DNA of 64,000 bases from Olsenella sp. SW781 (GTDB taxonomy: Bacteria > Actinomycetota > Coriobacteriia > Coriobacteriales > Atopobiaceae), in assembly GCF_012027725.1 (NCBI RefSeq), contig NZ_SJOU01000002.1, forward strand, positions 62,001 through 126,000, given 5' to 3'. How positions within the stretch are numbered: position 1 is the first letter of the stretch; each line of letters opens with the position of its first letter. Positions 42,126-50,259 of this stretch are shown here, piece after piece. The notes below the pieces were generated by a model. The model saw nothing but the letters and a program-made list of their open reading frames with translations, made no database searches and had not been told where the DNA came from. The position numbers and the translations under genes are program-made.

Positions 42126-43965
42126 CCGCCTCACCTCCCTTCGTGGGCGTGGCGGGCACGGCGGGCGCCCCGTCCTTCTCGCCAGCGCCCTCCTGGCTCG
42201 TGCGGTTCTGCGCGAGGTAGGTGTCGCGGTAGAACGGGCAGCTCTCGAGCAGCTCCTCGTGCGTGCCGAGGCCGGCAACGTGGCCGTTGTCGAGCACGAG
42301 GATGCGGTCGGCGTCCTGCACCGAGCTCACGCGCTGGGCGATGATGATCTTGGTGGCCTCGGGCAGGTAGGACTTGAGGCCCTCGCGGATGAGCGCGTCG
42401 GTCTTGGTGTCCACGGCGGAGGTGGAGTCATCGAGGATCAGCACCTTGGGGTGCTTCAGCAGGGCGCGCGCGATGCACAGGCGCTGCTTCTGGCCGCCGG
42501 AGACGTTGGTGCCGCCCTGCTCGATGTAGTAGTCGTACTTCTTGGGCAGCTGCTGGATGAACTCGTCGGCCTGGGCGAGCTTGCAGACCTCGACGAGCTC
42601 GTCGTAGGTGGCGTCCGGGTTGCCCCAGCGCAGGTTCTCCTTGATGGTGCCCGAGAAGAGCACGTTCTTCTGCAGGACCACGGCCACGTTGTTGCGCAGG
42701 AACTCGAGGTCGTAGTCGCGCACGTCCACGCCGCCCACCTTGACGGAGCCCTCGGTGACGTCGTAGAGGCGGCTGATGAGGTTCACGAGCGACGTCTTTG
42801 CGGAGCCCGTGCCGCCCATGACGCCGATGGTCTCGCCGCTCTTGATGTGCAGGTCGATCTCCGCGAGGGCGCGGTGCTCGGCCTTCTCGGAGTACTTGAA
42901 GGTCACGTTGTCGAAGTCGATCGAGCCGTCGCGCATCTCGGTCTCGGGGTGGGCGGGGTTCTTGATCGTGGGCTCGGTGCGCAGCACCTCGCAGATGCGC
43001 TCGGCGCTCTCCTGGGCCATCGTGATCATGGCGAAGACCATCGAGACCATCATGAGGGCCATGAGGATCATGAAGCCGTAGGTGGTGAGCGCCGAGAGCT
43101 GGCCGACGTTCAGCAGGCTGCCCTGGCTCGAGATGATGAGGTAGCTGCCGAACTGCAGGGTCACGGCGAAGACGGTGTACACGGCGAAGTTCATCATCGG
43201 CGTGTTGAGCGCGAGGATCTTCTCGGCGCGGGTGAAGTCCGCGCAGACGTCCTGGGCGGCGCGGCCGAACTTCTCCTTCTCATAGTCCTGGCGAACGTAG
43301 CTCTTGACGTCGCGCATGCCGGTGACGTTCTCCTCGATGGACTCGTTGAGGGCGTCGTACTTGTGGAAGACCGAGCGGAAGATCGGGTGCACGGTGCGCA
43401 CGACCTTGTAGAGGCCGAAGCCCAGGATCGGCACGATGATCACGAAGACGAGCGCCAGGGGTCCCGCCATGATGAACGCCATGACGATGCCCGCCAGAAG
43501 CAGGAACGGGCAGCGGATGGCGGTGCGGATGACCATCATGTAGGCGAGCTGCACGTTGGTGATGTCCGTGGTGAGGCGCGTCACGAGCGAGCTCGACGAG
43601 AACTGGTCGATGTTGGCGAAGCTGAAGCGCTGCACCGCGGCAAAGACGTCGTGGCGCAGGTTCATGGCCAGGCCGCAGCTCGCCTGGCTGCAGGTGACGC
43701 CGGCGCCGATGCCAAAGCAGAGGGACGCGAGCGCCATCGCCACGAGGACGCCCGCGTAGGGGAGCATCTCCCCCAGGGTGGCCCCCGCCTGGATTGAGTT
43801 GATGAGCTGGGCGGTCACGAAGGGGATGGCGACCTCCATCACGACCTCGCCGGAGACGATGATCGGCGTGGCGATCGAGGCCCCCTTGAACTCGCGGATG
43901 CTCCCCTTGAGGGTGCCTATGACCTCGCGGCCGGTGAGCCCCTGCCCTTCCTTCTTTTTCTTCAT
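42115..43965 (-). CDS. Heterodimeric ABC exporter subunit with degenerate ATP site (operon 2)
   Basis: 616 residues from ATG 43965 (GAAAGGAG upstream). Paralog of the gene at 37541. Walker A is GGTGSAKTS, Walker B LILDDSTS, H-loop IIIAQRVSS, signature VSGGQKQRL, so it is the non-catalytic partner. The C-terminus is extended by an acidic/Ala-Pro tail. First gene of operon 2, behind a promoter with the shared MarR-type operator. Confidence 0.9.
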   Translation of the reverse strand: MKKKKEGQGLTGREVIGTLKGSIREFKGASIATPIIVSGEVVMEVAIPFVTAQLINSIQAGATLGEMLPYAGVLVAMALASLCFGIGAGVTCSQASCGLAMNLRHDVFAAVQRFSFANIDQFSSSSLVTRLTTDITNVQLAYMMVIRTAIRCPFLLLAGIVMAFIMAGPLALVFVIIVPILGFGLYKVVRTVHPIFRSVFHKYDALNESIEENVTGMRDVKSYVRQDYEKEKFGRAAQDVCADFTRAEKILALNTPMMNFAVYTVFAVTLQFGSYLIISSQGSLLNVGQLSALTTYGFMILMALMMVSMVFAMITMAQESAERICEVLRTEPTIKNPAHPETEMRDGSIDFDNVTFKYSEKAEHRALAEIDLHIKSGETIGVMGGTGSAKTSLVNLISRLYDVTEGSVKVGGVDVRDYDLEFLRNNVAVVLQKNVLFSGTIKENLRWGNPDATYDELVEVCKLAQADEFIQQLPKKYDYYIEQGGTNVSGGQKQRLCIARALLKHPKVLILDDSTSAVDTKTDALIREGLKSYLPEATKIIIAQRVSSVQDADRILVLDNGHVAGLGTHEELLESCPFYRDTYLAQNRTSQEGAGEKDGAPAVPATPTKGGEADGR

Positions 43966-43990
43966 ATGACTCCTTTCGACACAGAGAGCA

Positions 43991-44049
43991 ATTGTGCGAC
44001 GCGCCACAGAACATTTCAAGGTACCGTGAGAATATTCGCACGGTACCTT
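43991..44049 (-). promoter_or_regulatory. Promoter and MarR-type operator of exporter operon 2
   Basis: Minus-strand -35 TTGAAA (44014-44019) and -10 CACAAT (43991-43996) are 17 bp apart. Directly upstream lies a near-perfect dyad with half site AAGGTACCGTG (44018-44049), GGTACC spaced by 16 bp. In both operons GGTACC is fused to the TTGA of the -35. Confidence 0.65.
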
Positions 44050-44052
44050 CAA

Positions 44053-44117
44053 ACCGTGCAAAAGTGCCTGTCCCCTTTACACTCGGCGTGCAAAGGGGAC
44101 AGGCACTTTTGCACGGT
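44053..44117. repeat. GGGACAGG-family palindrome, perfect 26-bp arms
   Basis: Left arm 44053-44078 and right arm 44092-44117, loop 13 nt. The arm includes GTGCAAAAGTGCCTGTCCCC, the same GTGCAAAAG word as 11481-11507. It separates the divergent exporter and phosphate promoters. Confidence 0.94.
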
Positions 44118-44124
44118 CGGCGCC

Positions 44125-44248
44125 GTTTGTAAGGCGCGCCAACGGGAAAACCCAAGCTTGGGGCCATTTGTAAGCTCGTCTTGGCGCGAGCTTACAAACG
44201 CTCCAACGTTTGTAAGTCAAATGTAAGCCGCCGTCAGCCCCCCGTAAG
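44125..44248 (+). promoter_or_regulatory. Pho-box-like GTAAG repeat region in front of pstS
   Basis: TTTGTAAG occurs at 44126-44133, 44167-44174 and 44209-44216, in reverse at 44191-44198, and AATGTAAG at 44220-44227. The last tract places GTAAG/GTCAG words at 44212, 44223, 44233 and 44244, a ~11-bp period as in PhoB/PhoP direct-repeat boxes. A 12-bp dyad TTTGTAAGCTCG/CGAGCTTACAAA spans 44167-44198. TAGGAT (44287-44292) may be the -10. Control by the response regulator encoded at 49510 is inferred. Confidence 0.55.
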
Positions 44249-44350
44249 AGATGGCCGATCAGGGCGGGGAGAAAAGCGCGCCGCCCTAGGATGCACTTGA
44301 CACGGCCGGGGGTCGGGGACCCCGGGCCCACATCCTTGGGAAGGAGAACC

Positions 44351-45292
44351 ATGTCTGATATCTCTCGTCGTCAGTTCCTCGGCCTCTCCGGCGCCGTCGC
44401 CGCCGTGGCCGGCCTCGGCCTCGTCGGCTGCGGTGGGTCCGGTGACGCCGCCCCCGAGGGCGACGCCTCCGGCGAGGCCGCGCTCGTCGGCTCCATCTCC
44501 TGCTCCGGCGCGACCTCGTTCCAGCCGCTCGTGGAGAAGGCCTCCGACGCCTTCTGCGAGGCCAACCCCGACGTCTCCATCGCCATCTCCGCCGGCGGCT
44601 CCGGCCAGGGACTCTCCCAGATCGCCGAGGGCTCGGTCCAGATCGGCCGCTCCGACGTCTACGCCGAGGAGAAGCTCGAGCCCGAGCAGTGCGAGGGCCT
44701 CGTCGACAACCAGGTCTGCATCGTGGGCATGGGCCCGATCGTGAACGCCGAGGTCGACGTCGACGACCTCACGCTCGACCAGCTCAAGGGCATCTTCCTC
44801 GGCCAGATCACCGACTGGTCCGAGGTGGGCGGCACCGCCGGCACCATCCAGGTCATCCAGCGCGAGGCCGGCTCCGGCACCCGCGCCACCTTCGAGGCCG
44901 CCGTCCTCGGCGGCGAGGTCGCCCCGGACAGCTTCCGTCCGGTCGCCGAGGTAGACTCCTCGGGCACCGTCGTGGAGCAGGTTGCCGCCACCGCCGGCTC
45001 CATCTCCTACGTGGCCTTCAACTACATGGAGAACGACGGCGTCAAGGCCCTCACCGTCGACGGCGTCGAGCCCACGCAGGCCAACGTCGAGTCCGGCGAC
45101 TTCACCATCTGGGCGTACGAGCACATGTACACCCGCGAGGACGAGGACGAGTCCACGGCTGCCGTGACCAAGGCCTTCATCGAGTTCATGATGTCCGAGG
45201 ACTTCGCGGCCACGGTCGTGGAGGAGGGCTTCATCCCCATGACCGACATGCAGGTCAAGAAGGACGCCGACGGCAACATCACCGCCGCTTAG
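44351..45292 (+). CDS. pstS: Phosphate-binding lipoprotein PstS
   Basis: 313 residues from ATG 44351 (GGAAGGAGAACC). The signal has twin arginines (SRRQFLGLSG) and a lipobox LVGC with Cys27, so it is a surface lipoprotein possibly exported by Tat. Phosphate-binding loops: GSISCSGATSFQPL, ISAGGSGQGLSQIAEG and REAGSGTRATFE. Binds phosphate and passes it to PstCA. First gene of the operon. Confidence 0.93.
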   Translation: MSDISRRQFLGLSGAVAAVAGLGLVGCGGSGDAAPEGDASGEAALVGSISCSGATSFQPLVEKASDAFCEANPDVSIAISAGGSGQGLSQIAEGSVQIGRSDVYAEEKLEPEQCEGLVDNQVCIVGMGPIVNAEVDVDDLTLDQLKGIFLGQITDWSEVGGTAGTIQVIQREAGSGTRATFEAAVLGGEVAPDSFRPVAEVDSSGTVVEQVAATAGSISYVAFNYMENDGVKALTVDGVEPTQANVESGDFTIWAYEHMYTREDEDESTAAVTKAFIEFMMSEDFAATVVEEGFIPMTDMQVKKDADGNITAA

Positions 45293-45311
45293 CACGGATT
45301 CTCCCTCCCTT

Positions 45312-45340
45312 CGGCGGCATCCCCCTGTGGGATGCCGCCG
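45312..45340 (+). terminator. Intercistronic hairpin between pstS and pstC
   Basis: CGGCGGCATCCC (45312-45323) pairs perfectly with GGGATGCCGCCG (45329-45340), loop 5 nt. It probably attenuates transcription or stabilises the pstS part, giving more binding protein than membrane components. Confidence 0.65.
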
Positions 45341-45363
45341 CGCTATGAGAAAGGCTCCTCCAT

Positions 45364-46263
45364 ATGGCAAACCTCATGCCCAAGCGGAGGCTCGAGAACA
45401 TCGGACTGGGGATCACGGGCTTCTGCGTCGCGCTCGTGGCCCTCGTCGTCGTCACGCTGATCTTCATGGTCGCCCAGCAGGGTCTCACCACGTTCTTCGT
45501 CGACGGCATCAACCCGATTGACTTCTTCTTCGGCCAGAACTGGATCCCCGAGCAGGAGCGCTACGGCGCCCTCCCGATGATCGTGGGCTCCTTCGCCGTC
45601 ACGCTGCTCTCGACCGTCTTCGCCCTGCCCATCGCCATCGGCTCCGCGATCTTCGTCGTCGAGGTGGCCCCCGGCTTCGGCCGCCGCGTCTTCCAGCCGT
45701 TCATCGAGCTTCTCGTGGGCATCCCGTCGGTCGTCTACGGTGTGCTCGGCCTCTACGTGATCAACTCGCTCATCAAGGCCGTCTTCGGCGAGGCGGCGCC
45801 CACCGGTGCGGGCATCCTCTCCGGCTCGCTCGTGCTCGCCATCATGATCCTGCCGACGATCACCACGCTCTCCATGGACGCGCTGCGCGCCGTGCCCAAC
45901 CAGTACCGCGAGGGCTCCTACGCCCTCGGCTGCACCCGCTGGCAGACGGTCTGGCACGTGGTCCTCAAGAGCGCCACGCCCTCGCTCATGACGGCCGTCA
46001 TCCTGGGCATGACCCGCGCCTTCGGCGAGACCCTCGCCGTCCAGATGGTCATCGGCGGCGTGGAGCGCTCCATGCCCACCGGCCTTCTCGACCCGGCCTC
46101 CACGCTCACGGCAGCGCTCACCGCCGGCCTCTCCAACGCGACCTCCGGCTCGGTCTACTACCACGCGCTGTGGTCGCTCGGCCTGATCCTTCTGGCCATG
46201 TCGCTCGTCTTCATCCTGATCATCCACCTCATCGGCCGGAAGGGGGCGAAGGCCAATGGCTAG
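45364..46263 (+). CDS. pstC: Phosphate ABC transporter permease PstC
   Basis: 299 residues with six membrane helices and the permease coupling loop EGSYALGCTRWQTVWHVVLK plus AFGETLAVQMVIG. It forms the channel with PstA. Overlaps pstA by 8 bp. Confidence 0.93.
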   Translation: MANLMPKRRLENIGLGITGFCVALVALVVVTLIFMVAQQGLTTFFVDGINPIDFFFGQNWIPEQERYGALPMIVGSFAVTLLSTVFALPIAIGSAIFVVEVAPGFGRRVFQPFIELLVGIPSVVYGVLGLYVINSLIKAVFGEAAPTGAGILSGSLVLAIMILPTITTLSMDALRAVPNQYREGSYALGCTRWQTVWHVVLKSATPSLMTAVILGMTRAFGETLAVQMVIGGVERSMPTGLLDPASTLTAALTAGLSNATSGSVYYHALWSLGLILLAMSLVFILIIHLIGRKGAKANG

Positions 46264-47185
46264 CGAGAACAGCCGCGCGCTCTCCCTGGACGCCCACGTC
46301 AAGCGCATCAACTCCCAGGACAAGGTCGCGACCGGCGTCCTCACCGTCATCGTGGGCCTGGTCATGCTGCTCGTCGTGGCGATCATCGCCTACATCCTCG
46401 TCCGCGGCGCCGGGCGCGCGCTCACGCCGGGGTTCCTCACCAACCCCTACAACGACGACGTGCTCCCCGGCATCGTCTACCAGCTGTGGGACTCGTTCTA
46501 CCTGCTGCTCGTCACGCTCGTGATCTCGGTCCCCATCTCGCTCGGCGCGGCCATCTTCCTCGTCGAGTACGCGCCGGACAACTGGGTCACCTCGGCGGCC
46601 AAGACGGCCATCGAGACGCTCTCCTCGCTTCCCTCGATCGTGGTGGGCATGTTCGGCTCCCTCTTCTTCGTGGTGACGCTCGGCTGGAAGATCTCCATCC
46701 TCGCCGGCGCGTGCGCGCTCACGATGTTCAACATCCCCATCCTGGTGCGCACCATCCAGCAGGCGCTCGAGGACGTTCCGCGCAGCCAGCGTGACGCCGC
46801 GCTCGCCATGGGGCTCACGCGCTGGGAGACCACGATCAACGTCCTTCTCCCCGCCGCCATGCCCGCCATCGTGACCGGCATCGTGCTCTCCGCCGGCCGC
46901 GTGTTCGGCGAGGCCGCCGCGCTCATCTTCACCGCGGGCTCCGCCCCGGCGCGCCTGAACTTCGCGAACCCGTTCAACTTCGTGAGCCCCACCTGCCCGT
47001 TCAACATCTTCCGCCCGGCCTGCTCGCTCGCCGTCTACATCTGGCGACTCACCTCCGAGCCCACGGCCGGCTCCACGGAGATCGTCTGGGGCACCGCGAC
47101 GGTCCTTCTCGCCTGCGTGCTCCTGTTCAACCTGCTTGCCCGCCTGCTCGGCAAGCTCCTCTCGAGGAGGCTGACCGCAGAATGA
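46256..47185 (+). CDS. pstA: Phosphate ABC transporter permease PstA
   Basis: 309 residues, six helices after a polar N-terminus. The coupling motif is DAALAMGLTRWETTINVLLP and the conserved RVFGEAAALIFTAG follows. A Pro/Phe-rich external loop (FNFVSPTCPFNIFRP) carries two Cys. Overlaps pstB by 4 bp (ATGA). Confidence 0.92.
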   Translation: MASENSRALSLDAHVKRINSQDKVATGVLTVIVGLVMLLVVAIIAYILVRGAGRALTPGFLTNPYNDDVLPGIVYQLWDSFYLLLVTLVISVPISLGAAIFLVEYAPDNWVTSAAKTAIETLSSLPSIVVGMFGSLFFVVTLGWKISILAGACALTMFNIPILVRTIQQALEDVPRSQRDAALAMGLTRWETTINVLLPAAMPAIVTGIVLSAGRVFGEAAALIFTAGSAPARLNFANPFNFVSPTCPFNIFRPACSLAVYIWRLTSEPTAGSTEIVWGTATVLLACVLLFNLLARLLGKLLSRRLTAE

Positions 47186-47988
47186 CCGACACCATCACCC
47201 CGGCAGCCCCGACAGGCGAGAAGAACGTGCCGCTGCTGCGCACCAAGGACGTGACCGTCACCTACGACCTCACGCACGAGGCGCTCCACAAGACCTCGCT
47301 CACCTTTGAGTCCGGCCAGGTCACCGCCCTCATCGGCCCCTCAGGCTGCGGCAAGTCCACGTTCCTGCGCTGCCTCAACCTCATGAACCGAGAGATCCCC
47401 AAGTGCTCGATCGGCGGCGAGATCCTCTATCACGGGCATGACATCAACACGCCCAAGGAGAACCTTTTCGAGCTGCGCAAGTCCATCGGCATGGTCTTCC
47501 AGCAGCCCACGCCCTTCCGCAAGTCCATCCGCGAGAACATCCTCTTCGCGCCCAAGAAGCACGGCCGCGTGAGGACCAAGGCCGAGGAGGACGAGCTCGT
47601 GGAGACGTCGCTTCGGCAGGCGGCGCTCTGGGACGAGGTCAAGGACAAGCTGCGCCAGTCCGCCCACGCCCTCTCCGGCGGCCAGCAGCAGCGCCTCTGC
47701 ATCGCGCGCACGCTCGCGATGAAGCCCGACGTGGTCCTCTTCGACGAGCCCTGCTCGGCGCTCGACCCCATCTCCACCTTCGCCATCGAGGAGACCATCC
47801 GCGACATCGCCTCGAGCGGCATCTGCGAGATCATCGTCACGCACAACATGGAGCAGGCCACGCGCGTCTCCGACCGCACCGCCTTCTTCTACGTGGGCGA
47901 CATGGTGGAGACGGGCACCACGCAGCAGATCTTCTCCGATCCGCACGACCAGCGCCTGGTCGACTACCTTACGGGCCGCTTCGGCTGA
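47182..47988 (+). CDS. pstB: Phosphate ABC transporter ATPase PstB (first copy)
   Basis: 268 residues. Walker A GPSGCGKST, signature LSGGQQQRL, Walker B VVLFDEPCSALD, H-loop VTHNM. The Pst type is clear from VFQQPTPFRKSIRENI and the DPISTFAIEETI segment. Energises phosphate uptake. A second, divergent PstB follows directly. Confidence 0.92.
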   Translation: MTDTITPAAPTGEKNVPLLRTKDVTVTYDLTHEALHKTSLTFESGQVTALIGPSGCGKSTFLRCLNLMNREIPKCSIGGEILYHGHDINTPKENLFELRKSIGMVFQQPTPFRKSIRENILFAPKKHGRVRTKAEEDELVETSLRQAALWDEVKDKLRQSAHALSGGQQQRLCIARTLAMKPDVVLFDEPCSALDPISTFAIEETIRDIASSGICEIIVTHNMEQATRVSDRTAFFYVGDMVETGTTQQIFSDPHDQRLVDYLTGRFG

Positions 47989-47999
47989 TGGGAGGCATC

Positions 48000-48794
48000 A
48001 TGGACACGGATAACACCCAGAACGCCCAGCGCGGCATCGAGGGCGCGGAGACGGCCATCAGCGTCCGCGACTTCAACCTCTGGTACGGCGACTTCCAGGC
48101 GCTCAAGGGCGTCAACCTCGAGATTCCCAAGAACCGCGCCACGGCCTTCATCGGCCCCTCCGGCTGCGGCAAGTCCACGCTGCTGCGCACCTTCAACCGC
48201 ATGTGCGACTTCGTCGAGTCCGTGCGCACCGAGGGCACGATCGAGTTCGGCGGCCAGGACATCTTCCAGATGGACTCCAACGCCCTGCGCGTCTACGTGG
48301 GCATGGTTTTCCAGCACCCCAACCCGTTCCCCATGAGCATCCGCGAGAACATCCTCTACGGCCCCAGGCGCCAGCGCCGCATCTCCAAGTCCGAGGGCGA
48401 CGAGATCTGCGAGCGCTGCCTCACGCGCGCCGCCCTCTGGGACGAGGTCAAGGACGACCTCAACAAGAGCGGCCTGGGCCTATCCGGCGGCCAGCAGCAG
48501 CGCCTCTGCATCGCCCGCGCCCTCGCCACCGACCCGGACATCCTGCTCATGGACGAGCCCACCTCCGCCCTCGACCCCATCTCCACGAGCATGGTCGAGC
48601 AGCTCATGAGCGAGCTCGCCACCGACCACACCGTGGTCGTCGTCACCCACAACATGCAGCAGGCCGCCCGCGTGGCCGACAAGACCGCCTTCTTCTATCT
48701 GGGCGAGCTCATCGAGGAGGGCCCCACGCGCGAGCTCTTCGGCAACCCCAGGGAGCAGCGCACGCAAGAGTATCTCTCAGGGAGGTTCAGCTAA
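48000..48794 (+). CDS. pstB: Phosphate ABC transporter ATPase PstB (second copy)
   Basis: 264 residues from ATG 48000 with GGGAGG just upstream; ATG 47988 is an alternative that overlaps the previous stop. Walker A GPSGCGKST, signature LSGGQQQRL, Walker B ILLMDEPTSALD, H-loop VTHNM, and the PstB mark VFQHPNPFPMSI. Both copies keep full catalytic sets, so the transporter may use a heterodimer or either homodimer. Confidence 0.92.
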   Translation: MDTDNTQNAQRGIEGAETAISVRDFNLWYGDFQALKGVNLEIPKNRATAFIGPSGCGKSTLLRTFNRMCDFVESVRTEGTIEFGGQDIFQMDSNALRVYVGMVFQHPNPFPMSIRENILYGPRRQRRISKSEGDEICERCLTRAALWDEVKDDLNKSGLGLSGGQQQRLCIARALATDPDILLMDEPTSALDPISTSMVEQLMSELATDHTVVVVTHNMQQAARVADKTAFFYLGELIEEGPTRELFGNPREQRTQEYLSGRFS

Positions 48795-49489
48795 TGGTCA
48801 TCAGCACCCGCACCAAGTTCACCGACCAGCTCAACGAGGTCGAGGTCCTCATCCGCCGCTTCAGCGAGAAGACCGTGGCGGACGTCCGCGCCGCCGGTCT
48901 CGCCGTGACGGGGGACAGGGGCGCCGCGGAGGGCGTCATGGAGGGCCGCAAGGCGGAGGACCGCCTGCGCTCCGCGATCGAGAACACCTGCCTCGACATC
49001 ATGCTGCTCCAGCAGCCGCTCATCGGCGTCGACCTGCGCTTCGTCTCGGGATCCTTCCGCATGGTGAGCGACCTCTCGCACATCGACTCCATGACGCGCG
49101 ACGCGGTCTTCCTGGCCGAGGACATCCCCGCCAAGGCCGCGAAGAAGCTCGAGAAGGAGTTCACGACGCTCTCCGCCTACGCCGCCAACATGGTGGACAA
49201 GGCCGTCGACGCCTTCTGCACCTCCGACGTGGAGAAGGCCCAGCAGGTCATGGAGGCCGACACGGCCGTGAACGACCTCTACGCCGAGGCGGAGGAGAAG
49301 CTCGTGGGCCTCATCCGCGACGGCAAGTCCTCCGCCCAGTACCTGCCCGAGCTGCTCATGGTGGCCAAGTACTTCGAGCGCATGGGAGACCTCGCCAAGC
49401 GCATCGCCGCCTGGGCCGTCTTCCGCGTGACGGGGGAGCACACCGTCGCCGAGAAGGCGAGCCAGCAGCAGGCTCCCGCGGAGCAGTAG
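48794..49489 (+). CDS. phoU: Phosphate-specific transport regulator PhoU
   Basis: 231 residues, two PhoU helical repeats; the metal-contacting acidic motifs lie around GVDLRFVSGSFRMVSDLSHI and the second-repeat AKYFERMGDLAKRI. ATG overlaps the pstB stop (TAATG). PhoU links Pst transport to the sensor kinase encoded downstream. Confidence 0.92.
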   Translation: MVISTRTKFTDQLNEVEVLIRRFSEKTVADVRAAGLAVTGDRGAAEGVMEGRKAEDRLRSAIENTCLDIMLLQQPLIGVDLRFVSGSFRMVSDLSHIDSMTRDAVFLAEDIPAKAAKKLEKEFTTLSAYAANMVDKAVDAFCTSDVEKAQQVMEADTAVNDLYAEAEEKLVGLIRDGKSSAQYLPELLMVAKYFERMGDLAKRIAAWAVFRVTGEHTVAEKASQQQAPAEQ

Positions 49490-49509
49490 AATCGAGAGTC
49501 GAGGACGCG

Positions 49510-50208
49510 ATGGGGAAGGCGGGCAGCGTGGTCTACTACGTCGAGGACGACAAGAACATCCGTGAGCTCACGGTCTATGCGCTGGGCCAGGGCGGCATCG
49601 AGGCGCGCGGCTGCGCCGACGACGCCGAGTTCCGCCGCGCCTGCGCCGAGCGCACGCCCGACGCCGTCCTTCTCGACATCATGCTGCCCGACACCGACGG
49701 CCTCCAGATCCTGGCGCGCCTGCGCCGGACCCCGGGCCTCTCCCACGTGCCCGTCATGATGCTCACCGCCAAGGACACCGAGCTCGATACCGTGAAGGCG
49801 CTCGACTCCGGTGCCGACGACTACCTCTCCAAGCCCTTCGGCATGATGGAGATGGTGAGCCGCACGCGCGCCCTCCTGAGACGCGCCGCCCGCGAGCAGG
49901 CGGTGCGGGAGGAGCCCGCCGCGCTCTCGATCGGCGGCGTCACCCTCTGGCCCGACCGCCGCGAGGTGACGGTCGACGGCCAGGAGGTGCAGCTCACCAT
50001 GCGCGAGTTCGACCTGCTGGAGTTCCTCATGCGCTCGCCCGGCGTGGTGTTCTCCCGCGAGACGCTCCTCCAGCGCGTCTGGGGCTGGGACTTCGACGGC
50101 GGCTCCCGCACCGTGGACGTCCACGTGCAGCAGATCCGCGCCAAGCTCGGCGACGCCTCGGATCTCATCGAGACCGTCCGCGGCGTGGGCTACCGCGCCC
50201 GCGGGTGA
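49510..50208 (+). CDS. OmpR/PhoB-type response regulator of the phosphate locus
   Basis: 232 residues. Receiver domain with acidic pocket at VEDDKN, phosphoacceptor Asp56 (AVLLDIMLPDTDG) and Lys108 (YLSKPFG), then a winged-helix DNA-binding domain ending GGSRTVDVHVQQIRAKLG and VRGVGYRARG. Position after phoU and before the kinase marks it as the PhoB/PhoP equivalent that should bind the GTAAG repeats at 44125-44248. Confidence 0.92.
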   Translation: MGKAGSVVYYVEDDKNIRELTVYALGQGGIEARGCADDAEFRRACAERTPDAVLLDIMLPDTDGLQILARLRRTPGLSHVPVMMLTAKDTELDTVKALDSGADDYLSKPFGMMEMVSRTRALLRRAAREQAVREEPAALSIGGVTLWPDRREVTVDGQEVQLTMREFDLLEFLMRSPGVVFSRETLLQRVWGWDFDGGSRTVDVHVQQIRAKLGDASDLIETVRGVGYRARG

Positions 50209-50259
50209 TAACCTGACAGAGGTGTCCGGGTCGTTCGTCATGATCTGAGGAGGGGTGCC

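Noticed and set aside
43966-44350. Riboswitch or T-box in the divergent exporter/pst gap
   Set aside because: The gap is fully explained by a MarR-type operator and promoter, one palindromic repeat and Pho-box-like words. No conserved riboswitch core was recognised.
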